Shown one piece after another: positions 17,687 to 24,817 of a stretch of 64,000 nt of DNA (positions are counted from its first letter, which is position 1; each line of letters starts with the position of its first letter). The notes under the pieces were generated by a model that saw only the letters and a program-made list of their open reading frames with translations, had not been told where the DNA came from and did not search any database. Made by a program: the position numbers and the translations under genes. This stretch comes from Mycobacterium sp. SMC-2 (GTDB taxonomy: Bacteria; Actinomycetota; Actinomycetes; Mycobacteriales; Mycobacteriaceae), in assembly GCF_025263485.1 (NCBI RefSeq), contig NZ_CP079863.1:1674001-1738000 (forward strand). The letters run 5' to 3'.

Positions 17687-17704
17687 TACTTGGATATCCT
17701 AGTA
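17687..17704. promoter_or_regulatory. Palindrome upstream of mmsA, candidate operator
   Basis: TACTTGGATATCCTAGTA is symmetric at 16 of 18 positions around GGATATCC. It lies 36-53 bases upstream of the mmsA start and at the edge of the convergent-free gap before the SDR gene, a position suited to control of the valine-catabolic operon. No regulator gene for it is adjacent. The binding protein is unknown. Confidence 0.4.
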
Positions 17705-17736
17705 ACTGTCGACGGGCGCCGCAAGGACACCTGGTG

Positions 17737-18615
17737 TCACGCCGGGTAATTGCCCGCCTCCAGGTCCGCCAGCAGGCTCGGATGAGTGGGCCGCCAACCG
17801 AATCTCTCGCGGGTCAGCTCGCTGGACGCCGGCTGGTCGACGGCGAAGACGGCGCCGAAGAAACCGAAATCCTCCGCCGGGACCGCGGCAGTGGGCACGT
17901 TGAGCCCGCGCCCGATGGCTTCGGCGAGTGCGCGCATCGGGTCGCCCTCATCGGCGACGGCGTGCGCCACTGTGCCCGGTGTCGCCTCCTCGAGAACCAG
18001 ACGAAACAGCCGCGCGGCGTCGAGGACATGCACGGCCGGCCAGCGCTGGCTGCCGTCGCCGACGTACCCGGATACCCCTGTTCGTCGCGCGGCCTCGATC
18101 AGCAGGGACGCGAACCCATACGGGCCGCCTTCCCGGTGGACGGACCGGGGGAGGCGTACCACCGCCGACCGCACGCCCTTCGCGGCCAATTCCAGAGCGG
18201 CCGCGGCGTTTCGGCCGCGCCCGCCGACGGGTCCGTCGGTCGGCATCGAGTCGCGTTCGGTGGCGGGACGACCGGGGACGGCGGGCGTGCCCGAGGCCAT
18301 CACGAACGGCTTTCCGCTTCCCTGGAGCGCGGCGCCGAAAGCCTCGACGGCGCCGGCCTCCTGGGCGACCGCCTTCTCGAAATCGTCGAAGTGCAGGAAG
18401 GCGAGATGAATGACTCCGTCGGAATGGGCGGCGCCCTCGCGCAGGCTGTCCGCGTCGTCGAGATCCCCGCGCAGCACGTCGGCTCCCAGGGACTTGGCGG
18501 CCCGCGCCGACGCGTCCGAGCGAGCCAGCGCGAGGACCTCGTGGCCCGCGTCGACGAGTTCGGGGACGACCGCCGAGCCGACCCCGCCGGTGGCACCGGT
18601 GACGAAAACCCGCAT
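17737..18615 (-). CDS. NAD(P)-binding SDR/epimerase-like protein
   Basis: The 292-residue protein opens with the extended-SDR Rossmann motif VFVTGATGGVGSAVVPELVDAGHEVLALAR and has DGVIHLAFLHFDDF in the beta-4 region. The usual Tyr-x3-Lys catalytic pair is not evident: the region after VMASGTP has RGRNAAAALELAAKG. It may therefore bind NADPH without classical SDR chemistry, like the atypical NmrA/quinone-oxidoreductase-like members. ATG 18615 is chosen because AAGGAGTCGTTC precedes it. The gene is divergent from a TetR regulator with twin operators between them. Confidence 0.83.
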   Translation of the reverse strand: MRVFVTGATGGVGSAVVPELVDAGHEVLALARSDASARAAKSLGADVLRGDLDDADSLREGAAHSDGVIHLAFLHFDDFEKAVAQEAGAVEAFGAALQGSGKPFVMASGTPAVPGRPATERDSMPTDGPVGGRGRNAAAALELAAKGVRSAVVRLPRSVHREGGPYGFASLLIEAARRTGVSGYVGDGSQRWPAVHVLDAARLFRLVLEEATPGTVAHAVADEGDPMRALAEAIGRGLNVPTAAVPAEDFGFFGAVFAVDQPASSELTRERFGWRPTHPSLLADLEAGNYPA

Positions 18616-18630
18616 GAACGACTCCTTCGA

Positions 18631-18687
18631 GTGATGGGACTTATGTCTCATCACGCTACCAGAGTGATGGGATAAAAGTCTCATCAC
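18631..18687. promoter_or_regulatory. Two tandem 24-bp palindromic operators for the divergent SDR/TetR genes
   Basis: Sites at 18631-18654 and 18664-18687 share the outer arms GTGATGGGA and TCTCATCAC. Each is a near-perfect inverted repeat of 24 bases, and the centres are 33 bases apart, about three helical turns. They fill the whole gap between the divergent starts and lie 13-16 bases from each coding region. This is the classical arrangement for a TetR dimer pair repressing both its own gene and the SDR gene. Confidence 0.78.
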
Positions 18688-18700
18688 CTACGATGGCGGG

Positions 18701-19273
18701 ATGCCACGATGGGAACCGGATGCCCGGGCGCGGCTGGTCGCCGCCGCGCTGCAGCTGTTTTCCGAGCAGGGCTACGACCGGACCACCGTGGCCGAGATCG
18801 CCGATCAGGCCGGCCTCACCAAGAGCACGTTCTTCCGGTATTTCCCCGACAAGCGCGAGGTGCTGGCGGCCGGTCAGGAGACCCTGGCGCGACTCCTGAC
18901 CGACGGCATCGCCTCGGCGCCCGCGGATGCGAGCCCGCTCGCCGCGGTCGCCGCCGGACTTCAGCGGGCGGCCGGGCCGATGACACCGTTCAACCGCGAA
19001 CTCGGCCCCCGGCTGCAAGCCGTCATCGCCAGCAGCACCGAGTTGCAGGAGCGCGACGCGCTCAAGCAGGTCGGCCTCGCCGCGGCCATGGCGTACGCGT
19101 TGCGCGCGCGGGGGGTACCGGCCCGGGCGGCGGCCCTGGCGGCCGAATTGGGGGTGCTCGCGTTCAAGGAGGCCTACGCCGAATGGCTTGCCGCGGACGA
19201 TGACCAGGACCTCGCCGAGATGGCTTGCAAAGCCTTGAACGACATTCGCGCCGCGGCGGCCGACCTCGGCTGA
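18701..19273 (+). CDS. TetR-family transcriptional regulator
   Basis: The 190-residue protein has the TetR DNA-binding domain at the N terminus: RARLVAAALQLFSEQGYDRTTVAEIADQAGLTKSTFFRYFPDKREVL, with the recognition helix around residues 33-45. The C-terminal ligand domain is short and Ala-rich and gives no clue to the inducer. It is transcribed divergently from the SDR gene. The two palindromes in between make that gene the most likely target, and autoregulation is expected. Confidence 0.9.
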   Translation: MPRWEPDARARLVAAALQLFSEQGYDRTTVAEIADQAGLTKSTFFRYFPDKREVLAAGQETLARLLTDGIASAPADASPLAAVAAGLQRAAGPMTPFNRELGPRLQAVIASSTELQERDALKQVGLAAAMAYALRARGVPARAAALAAELGVLAFKEAYAEWLAADDDQDLAEMACKALNDIRAAAADLG

Positions 19274-19293
19274 GCACGCTAGCCTCCAGGCGT

Positions 19294-20709
19294 ATGCACA
19301 CCATCGAGGCCGACTACCTGGTGGTCGGCGCGGGCGCCATGGGCATGGCGTTCGTCGACACGCTGGTGTCCGAAACGGACGCGCGCGTGGTGCTGGTCGA
19401 CCGCAACCATCAGCCGGGCGGGCACTGGACCACGGCCTACCCGTTCGTGCGCCTGCATCAGCCCTCGGCGTTCTACGGCGTCAATTCGCTGGCCCTGGGC
19501 AGCGGCTCGATCGACCAAATCGGTTGGAACAAAGGGCTTTACGAGTTGGCCACCGCCGGCGAGGTGTGCGCCTACTACGACCATGTGATGCGCCGGCAGC
19601 TGTTGGCGAGCGGGCGGGTCACCTACTTCCCGATGAGCGAGTACCGCGGCGATGGCCGCTTCACCACGCTCGCGGGCGACGATTACACCGTCAGCGTTGC
19701 GCGCCGCATCGTCGACGCCACCTACATGCGGGTCACGGTGCCTTCGATGCGCCCGCCGCCCTACGAGGTCGGGCCCGGCGTTACCTGCGTGCCGCCCAAC
19801 GACCTGCCGAAGCTCGGCGCGCACGAGCGCTACGTCGTCGTGGGCGCCGGCAAGACCGGCATCGACAGCTGCCTGTGGCTGCTGGACCAGGGCATCGCGC
19901 CGGACCGGCTGACCTGGATCATGCCCCGCGACTCCTGGCTGCTGGATCGCGCGACGATGCAGCCCGGAGCGTTGTTCGCCGACGTCGTCAAGAACAGCTT
20001 CACCGCGCAGCTGCGGGCCATCCGTGACGCCACGTCGGTCGAGGACCTGTTCGCGCGGCTCGAGGACGCCGGCCTGCTGCTGCGAATCGATCCGGCGGTC
20101 CGCCCGACCATGTACCGCTGCGCGACCGTCACCCGGCTGGAGCTCGAGGCGCTGCGGCGCATCGGCGACGTGGTGCGAATGGGTCACCTGTTGCGCGTCG
20201 ACGCGGACCGGATGGTCCTCGACGGCGGCACGCTGGCACGCGACGGCCACGCCCTGTACATCGACTGCACCGCCGACGGCGCCGAAAAGCGGCCGGCGAC
20301 ACCCATTTTCGGCCCCGGCCAGATCACGCTGCAAAGCGTGCGCGGGTGTCAACAGATCTTCAGCGCCGCGCTGATCGCCCACGTCGAAGCCGCGTACCAC
20401 GGCGACCCGGTGAAAAACGGGCTGTGCGTGCCGTTGCCGCATCCCGACACCGACCTGGACTGGCTGCGGCTGGCGCAGGCCGACTACGCCAATCAGCTGC
20501 GCTGGCTCGACGACCCGGAGCTGACCGCCTGGATGTCCGCCGCGCGGCTGGACCTCTTCGGGCACCTGATCGGCCACCTGCTGCCGACGGCGGCGGCGAA
20601 GCCCCGGGTACGGGCGCGCCTTCTGGGCATCGCCAAGTCGGTGTTCTCGTCCACCGCCACCAAACTCGACGAGCTGCTCAGTGAACAAACCTCACTCGCC
20701 GCACCGTGA
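19294..20709 (+). CDS. NAD(P)/FAD-dependent oxidoreductase (flavin monooxygenase-like)
   Basis: The 471-residue protein begins with a FAD Rossmann motif, ADYLVVGAGAMGMAFVDTL, followed by the ribose-binding VLVDRNHQPGGHW. A second nucleotide motif, YVVVGAGKTGIDSCLWLL, lies near residue 190. This two-dinucleotide arrangement resembles flavin-containing or N-hydroxylating monooxygenases, though a clear FMO fingerprint is absent. ATG 19294 is chosen because the FAD motif follows at once. It ends 45 bases before an ECF sigma gene; whether it belongs to that unit is unclear. Confidence 0.78.
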   Translation: MHTIEADYLVVGAGAMGMAFVDTLVSETDARVVLVDRNHQPGGHWTTAYPFVRLHQPSAFYGVNSLALGSGSIDQIGWNKGLYELATAGEVCAYYDHVMRRQLLASGRVTYFPMSEYRGDGRFTTLAGDDYTVSVARRIVDATYMRVTVPSMRPPPYEVGPGVTCVPPNDLPKLGAHERYVVVGAGKTGIDSCLWLLDQGIAPDRLTWIMPRDSWLLDRATMQPGALFADVVKNSFTAQLRAIRDATSVEDLFARLEDAGLLLRIDPAVRPTMYRCATVTRLELEALRRIGDVVRMGHLLRVDADRMVLDGGTLARDGHALYIDCTADGAEKRPATPIFGPGQITLQSVRGCQQIFSAALIAHVEAAYHGDPVKNGLCVPLPHPDTDLDWLRLAQADYANQLRWLDDPELTAWMSAARLDLFGHLIGHLLPTAAAKPRVRARLLGIAKSVFSSTATKLDELLSEQTSLAAP

Positions 20710-20714
20710 TACCC

Positions 20715-20736
20715 GGTGTAACCCGACTCGATATTC
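20715..20736 (+). promoter_or_regulatory. Motif GGTGTAAC-N10-ATTC upstream of the ECF sigma gene
   Basis: The pattern GGTGTAAC, ten bases, ATTC occurs 19 bases before the sigma-factor start. The same pattern with identical spacing recurs before the cupredoxin gene of the same cluster. GTAAC resembles ECF -35 elements, but the 10-bp gap is too short for a standard -10 box at ATTC. It may be part of an autoregulated promoter or an operator. Confidence 0.4.
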
Positions 20737-20754
20737 ATCGGGTGGAGGAGGCAC

Positions 20755-21303
20755 GTGGCGGCACCGAACGAACCCGTCGGACGGCCGCTGCGCGCGGTGC
20801 CCGACGGCGGCTTTGACGACGGCTATCCCGACTGGGAGGCCGTGTACTCCGACAACGCGTCCTGGGTGTATCGCACGCTGTTCGTGCGGGTCGGCAACCG
20901 GGCCGACGCCGAGGACCTGACCGCCGAGGTCTTCCTCGCCGCGCTGCGGCCGCTGCGGCTGACCGCGAGCGCCGGCGAGGTGCGCGCATACCTGCGGGTC
21001 ACCGCGCGAACGGTGCTGGCCGCGCATTGGCGGGAGACCCTGGGGCGGGAGATAACCTCGATCGACGACATCGAGCAGCCACCGCAGAGCGACGAAGCGA
21101 TCAGCACCGCGCCCCAACGTGTCGCCCGGGTTCTCGACAACCTGCCGGACCGCTACCGGCACATCCTGGAACTGCGCTTCCTGCAAGGCCATTCGATCAA
21201 GGACTGCGCCGCCGAACTCGGGGTCAGCGTCGCCAACGCCAAGGTGCTCCAGCATCGCGCGCTGCGGCTGGCGGCGCAGCTCAACGAGGGGAGCCCGCCA
21301 TGA
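20755..21303 (+). CDS. ECF-type RNA polymerase sigma factor
   Basis: The 182-residue protein has sigma region 2 in WVYRTLFVRVGNRADAEDLTAEVFLAALRPL. Region 4 is LDNLPDRYRHILELRFLQGHSIKDCAAELGVSVANAKVLQHRALR, with the HTH in the last third. The regulon is unknown and I cannot match it with confidence to a lettered mycobacterial sigma factor. GTG 20755 is preceded by GGTGGAGGAGGCAC, a strong ribosome-binding site. Its stop overlaps the Rieske gene start (ATGA). Sigma genes are normally coupled to an anti-sigma gene, so the Rieske protein is a candidate partner. Confidence 0.9.
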   Translation: MAAPNEPVGRPLRAVPDGGFDDGYPDWEAVYSDNASWVYRTLFVRVGNRADAEDLTAEVFLAALRPLRLTASAGEVRAYLRVTARTVLAAHWRETLGREITSIDDIEQPPQSDEAISTAPQRVARVLDNLPDRYRHILELRFLQGHSIKDCAAELGVSVANAKVLQHRALRLAAQLNEGSPP

Positions 21304-22001
21304 ACGCGCGAGGGTTACACCGTTACGTCGACGACCTGCTGCGGGGCCGGCGGCCCAGGCCGTTCGCCCCCGACGACTTCGAGGCGGCGCAACTGCGCAC
21401 GGCGATCGAATTGCGCGCGGCCGGGCGCAGGGGCGAGGCCCCCCGCCCGGAATTCCTCGACGACCTGCATCGTCGCCTCGCCGAGCAGATGTCCGACGCG
21501 CGAGCAGAAGCGGCGCCGAAGCGCAGCAGCACCCGCCGCCAGGTGATCGTCGGCACGTCGGCAGCCGCGGCCGCCGCGGTCACCGCGGTGTCCATCGACC
21601 GCGCCCTGCTCACCGGTCAGACCGGTGGGGTCCCCGCCGCCGACGGCGCGCCGCTCACACCCAACGCCGGCACCTGGCAGCGGGTGGCGGCCAGCTCACA
21701 GGTGCCCGACGGGGCGATGCATCCCTTCGACCTCGGTTCGGTCAGCGGATTCGTCCGCCGCGTCGACGGCAAGCCGCAGGCCGTCTCCGGGGTGTGCACC
21801 CACCAGGGGTGCCGGCTCTGGTTCGACGCGCCCGACGACACCTTGCGCTGCCCCTGCCACTCGACGTCGTTCTCGCCCAGCGGGCAGGTGCTCACCCATC
21901 AACTGCCGATCGCACCGAAGCCGTTGCCGCCGTTGCTGGTTCGCGAGGCCGGCGGCGTCATCGAGGTGTTCGCGCCCGCGCGTCCCGACCAGCCCGCCTG
22001 A
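21300..22001 (+). CDS. Membrane-anchored Rieske [2Fe-2S] protein with N-terminal cytosolic region
   Basis: The 233-residue protein has three parts. Residues 1-78 form a charged, helical-looking cytosolic region. STRRQVIVG plus an Ala-rich stretch (79-98) looks like a Tat-type anchor or single transmembrane segment. A C-terminal Rieske domain follows with Cys166 and His168 in CTHQGC and Cys184 and His187 in CPCH; Cys171 and Cys186 can form the usual disulfide. No anti-sigma zinc motif is visible, but the position directly after the sigma gene and the topology resemble an anti-sigma factor with a redox sensor outside. That role is inference. Confidence 0.85.
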   Translation: MNARGLHRYVDDLLRGRRPRPFAPDDFEAAQLRTAIELRAAGRRGEAPRPEFLDDLHRRLAEQMSDARAEAAPKRSSTRRQVIVGTSAAAAAAVTAVSIDRALLTGQTGGVPAADGAPLTPNAGTWQRVAASSQVPDGAMHPFDLGSVSGFVRRVDGKPQAVSGVCTHQGCRLWFDAPDDTLRCPCHSTSFSPSGQVLTHQLPIAPKPLPPLLVREAGGVIEVFAPARPDQPA

Positions 22002-22003
22002 GC

Positions 22004-22025
22004 GGTGTAACGCGCCGCCCTATTC
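22004..22025 (+). promoter_or_regulatory. Second GGTGTAAC-N10-ATTC motif, upstream of cupredoxin
   Basis: The motif is identical in its two blocks and spacing to the one before the ECF sigma gene, and lies seven bases before the cupredoxin start. It is intergenic between the Rieske and cupredoxin genes. The repetition suggests that the sigma factor or a common regulator controls both transcripts. Its closeness to the start codon fits an operator or a leaderless-type promoter better than a distant promoter. Confidence 0.4.
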
Positions 22026-22031
22026 CCGGGC

Positions 22032-22424
22032 ATGAAGTTTGCAAAACTTTCGGCGGCCGCGCTGGCCGCCGCCGCGTTGCTGGCGGGCTGCTCGGCTTCG
22101 CGGCCCGCCACCGGCTCCGGTACCGGCGCGCCCATGGGCCCTGTGTCCGCGACCGCACCGGCGGCTCCGCTGAGCGGCGACCGGATCGACATCGACGGCT
22201 TCGCGTTCGCGCCCGCCACGTTGACCGTCGCGGCGGGCACCACCGTCACGTGGACCAACCGCGACGAAGAACCGCACACCGTGGCCGCGAGCGACGGTTC
22301 CTTCCGCTCACCCGGGATGGGGACCGGGGCCACCTTCACCCACACCTTCACCGACGCCGGCACTTTCGACTACGTCTGCTCGATCCACCCGATGATGCGC
22401 GGAACCGTGGTGGTGACGCGATGA
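22032..22424 (+). CDS. Cupredoxin-domain lipoprotein (plastocyanin/amicyanin-like)
   Basis: The 130-residue secreted protein has a signal peptide ending in the lipobox LLAGC (Cys20), a Pro/Gly/Thr linker, and a cupredoxin domain from about residue 50. Type 1 copper ligands are visible: His82 in EEPHTV, Cys116, His119 and Met122 in CSIHPMM, the C-x2-H-x2-M arrangement of amicyanin-like proteins. It should carry electrons or bind copper at the outer face of the plasma membrane. It lies between the Rieske and metallophosphoesterase genes; its stop overlaps the latter start. Confidence 0.9.
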   Translation: MKFAKLSAAALAAAALLAGCSASRPATGSGTGAPMGPVSATAPAAPLSGDRIDIDGFAFAPATLTVAAGTTVTWTNRDEEPHTVAASDGSFRSPGMGTGATFTHTFTDAGTFDYVCSIHPMMRGTVVVTR

Positions 22425-23341
22425 ACCCGAATATGAGTCGCCGCCAGCTGATGCGGCACACGGCGTGGTTCGGGGCCGCGGTCGGGTTCGCCGTGGTCGG
22501 CGGCGAGGTGATCTCGCACGTCGCCGGCACGAGCGCGGCCGGGCGCACGCACGCCCGGCCCACCCTGAGGTTCGCCCAGATCAGCGACAGCCACATCGGC
22601 TTCACCGGGGCGCCCAACCCCGACGTCGCCGGCACTTTCGGGCGCGCGATCGACCAGGTCAACAACCTCGGCTACACACCGGATTTCGTCGTGCACACCG
22701 GAGACCTCACGCACCTGTCCAGCCCCGCGCAGTTCGACCAGGTGAAGCAGATGATGACCGCCTTGAAGGCGCCGCATGTGTTCACCGTCCCCGGGGAGCA
22801 CGACTCGGTCGACGACGCGGGGCGAAAGTACCGAAACGCCTTCGGCAAGGGATCCGTCGGTGACGGCTGGTACAGCTTCGACATCGCGGGCATTCACGTG
22901 ATCGCGCTGGTCAACACGTTGAACCTGCACAAGCTCGGGCATCTGGGCGCCGATCAGCTGGAGTTCGTCGAGAAGGACGTCGCGCGGTTGTCCAGCGATA
23001 CCCCCATCGTCGTTTTCAGCCACATCCCGTTGTTCGCGATGTACCCGAATTGGGGCTGGGGCACCGACGACGCCACCCAGGCGCTGTCCTACCTGCGCCG
23101 GTTCTCGTCGGTCACCTGCCTCAACGGGCATGTGCACCAATTGTTTTCCAAGACGGAGGGCAACGTGACGTTCTACAGCGGGACGACGACCGCATACCCG
23201 CTGCCGCGGCCCGGCGACGGGCCCGCGCCCAAGCCGGTCACGCTGCCGGCTGGCAAGCTTCGCTACGCGCTCGGCATCCGCGAGGTGAGTTACACCAGGG
23301 GTGAGACCGCCCTGGCGTTGAAAGATCAGGCCCTGCAATGA
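22421..23341 (+). CDS. Exported metallophosphoesterase (calcineurin-like), Tat-type signal
   Basis: The 306-residue protein begins with MSRRQLMRHTAWFGAAVGFAVVGG, a twin-Arg-containing hydrophobic leader, so it is probably exported folded with its metals. Metallophosphoesterase motifs follow in order: ISDSHIG (D-x-H), VVHTGDLTH (GD), VPGEHDS, VFSHIPLF and LNGHVHQ. The canonical GNH motif is replaced by GEH, so the metal-bridging Asn is a Glu. The substrate is unknown. The start at 22421 overlaps the cupredoxin stop (ATGA), and the next gene overlaps its stop, showing tight coupling. Confidence 0.85.
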   Translation: MNPNMSRRQLMRHTAWFGAAVGFAVVGGEVISHVAGTSAAGRTHARPTLRFAQISDSHIGFTGAPNPDVAGTFGRAIDQVNNLGYTPDFVVHTGDLTHLSSPAQFDQVKQMMTALKAPHVFTVPGEHDSVDDAGRKYRNAFGKGSVGDGWYSFDIAGIHVIALVNTLNLHKLGHLGADQLEFVEKDVARLSSDTPIVVFSHIPLFAMYPNWGWGTDDATQALSYLRRFSSVTCLNGHVHQLFSKTEGNVTFYSGTTTAYPLPRPGDGPAPKPVTLPAGKLRYALGIREVSYTRGETALALKDQALQ

Positions 23342-23730
23342 CTCTTCTGCTCCGTGTCGGCCTGGCCGCCTCGTTGGCCCTCGGCGCCGCCAGCCATGCC
23401 TACCTGTATGTCCATGGCTACCGACACATCCCGGACATCGGCGCCGCATTTCTGATTCAGGCCAGCGCCTCGGTCGCCATAGCTCTGCTGATCCTGCTGG
23501 GCGGTCCCGGATGGCTCCGCTGGGCAGCGGCCGCCGTGGCGGGTGGTTCGCTGGCTGCGTTCCTCTTATCGAGAACGGTTGGGCTTCTTGGCTTTTCGGA
23601 GCGGGGCTGGGACCCCGCACCACACGCCGCGATCGCCGTTGGCGCCGAGGTGCTGACGGTGCTGTTGTGGGCGGTGGATCTGGCGACTAGGCGGGATCGG
23701 GAACCCCGCCCGCCGGCTTATCGGGGATGA
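23338..23730 (+). CDS. Small four-helix membrane protein of unknown function
   Basis: The 130-residue protein consists almost entirely of four hydrophobic segments: about residues 3-20, 33-55, 60-80 and 95-118. HAYLYVHGYRHIPDIG follows the first, and it ends in a charged tail. The His/Tyr-containing loop resembles small membrane proteins found with copper or redox genes, but I do not recognise the family. The start overlaps the metallophosphoesterase stop (ATGA). Its 3' end overlaps the convergent acyltransferase gene by 44 bases. It is the last gene of the sigma-Rieske-cupredoxin unit. Confidence 0.78.
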   Translation: MTLLLRVGLAASLALGAASHAYLYVHGYRHIPDIGAAFLIQASASVAIALLILLGGPGWLRWAAAAVAGGSLAAFLLSRTVGLLGFSERGWDPAPHAAIAVGAEVLTVLLWAVDLATRRDREPRPPAYRG

Positions 23731-24814
23731 GGTCGACCGCGTCGGCGGCTTGTTCGGCGGCGGGCTTGGCGGCTGCCCACTTCGTCAACAGCCGAGACTT
23801 GAGTGACATCGCGGGCTTCTCGACCAGGAACCAGCTCAGCGCGGCCACCGGCAGTGTGGCCATCGTCGAAACGACTGCGTGCACAACCGGATTCGGTAGG
23901 CCATCCCACGAGATGACCAGCACCTGCTGGATCGGGAAGGCGTAGACGTACACGCCATACGACAGGTCCGTACGTAGTCTCAGGCGCTTGCTCTGCAAAA
24001 GTGCACCGGAGGTGATGATGGCGTACGCGAGCGGAATCCCACCGAGTAGCCGGTAATGGGGGAGCAGGGTGCCGCCCAACGCAACGACGACAGCGCTCAA
24101 CCCGACGAGCCACCACCGGGCGGGAATCTTGTCCCGCCACTGGTAGAGCAACGCCCCGGCGGCGAACATGACCGCGAAACGCGCGGTTGCAGCCGCGATC
24201 TGGCCGGCCAGCGGCTGGCCCAGCTCGAGGGGGGCCGAGAAGGCCTCGCCGACCACCGCCACGGCCAAGATCGCGGGGGAAACCCACCGACGGTTGGCGA
24301 GCCCGGCCTTGCCGATGGCGGCGACCGCCGCGTAGCAGCCCAGCTCGAAAATGAGCGTCCACAGCGAACTGTTCCAGCTCCCCGGATATGGGACGTTGCG
24401 CGGTGTCCCGCCGACGTCGCCCTTGAGCATCACCACCCCGATGTTCATCGCGACGTACTCGACGGGCGCGGAGGACAGCAGGAGCTTCAGCGCCGCACCT
24501 CCCTGAATCGCCACGCCCAGCGGGGCGATGACGAACGCTGTGATGACCAGGCAGACGTAGTAGCCGGGAAGGATGCGAAGGGCCCTGGCGACGGAATAGT
24601 CCCGGAGGTGGGGGTGGCGGAGCCAGCTACCGGTGATGAGAAACCCGGAAACGGCAAAGAAGCCGTCGACGCCCCCGGCGGCAATGAATCGCGCGCCCGT
24701 CCATTCGTGGCCCGTGAGGATGAAGGAGTGTCCGACGATCACCGAGGTCGCCAGCGTCAACCGCCATGCGTTGAGAGCGTTCTTGCGCGGATCGAACGCT
24801 TGCCCGAGGTTCAT
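23687..24814 (-). CDS. Acyltransferase-3 family membrane protein, paralogue 1 of 4
   Basis: The 375-residue integral membrane O-acyltransferase has the family's N-terminal catalytic His in the R-x10-H pattern (RLTLATSVIVGHSF) and the FFAVSGFLITGSW motif. About ten transmembrane segments follow, then a cytosolic Lys/Ala-rich tail. Such proteins move acyl groups to sugars of surface glycolipids or polysaccharides. It is the most diverged of the four tandem copies and the last in the leftward array, three bases after paralogue 2. Its end overlaps the convergent small membrane protein gene. Confidence 0.88.
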   Translation of the reverse strand: MNLGQAFDPRKNALNAWRLTLATSVIVGHSFILTGHEWTGARFIAAGGVDGFFAVSGFLITGSWLRHPHLRDYSVARALRILPGYYVCLVITAFVIAPLGVAIQGGAALKLLLSSAPVEYVAMNIGVVMLKGDVGGTPRNVPYPGSWNSSLWTLIFELGCYAAVAAIGKAGLANRRWVSPAILAVAVVGEAFSAPLELGQPLAGQIAAATARFAVMFAAGALLYQWRDKIPARWWLVGLSAVVVALGGTLLPHYRLLGGIPLAYAIITSGALLQSKRLRLRTDLSYGVYVYAFPIQQVLVISWDGLPNPVVHAVVSTMATLPVAALSWFLVEKPAMSLKSRLLTKWAAAKPAAEQAADAVDLIPDKPAGGVPDPA

Positions 24815-24817
24815 GAT

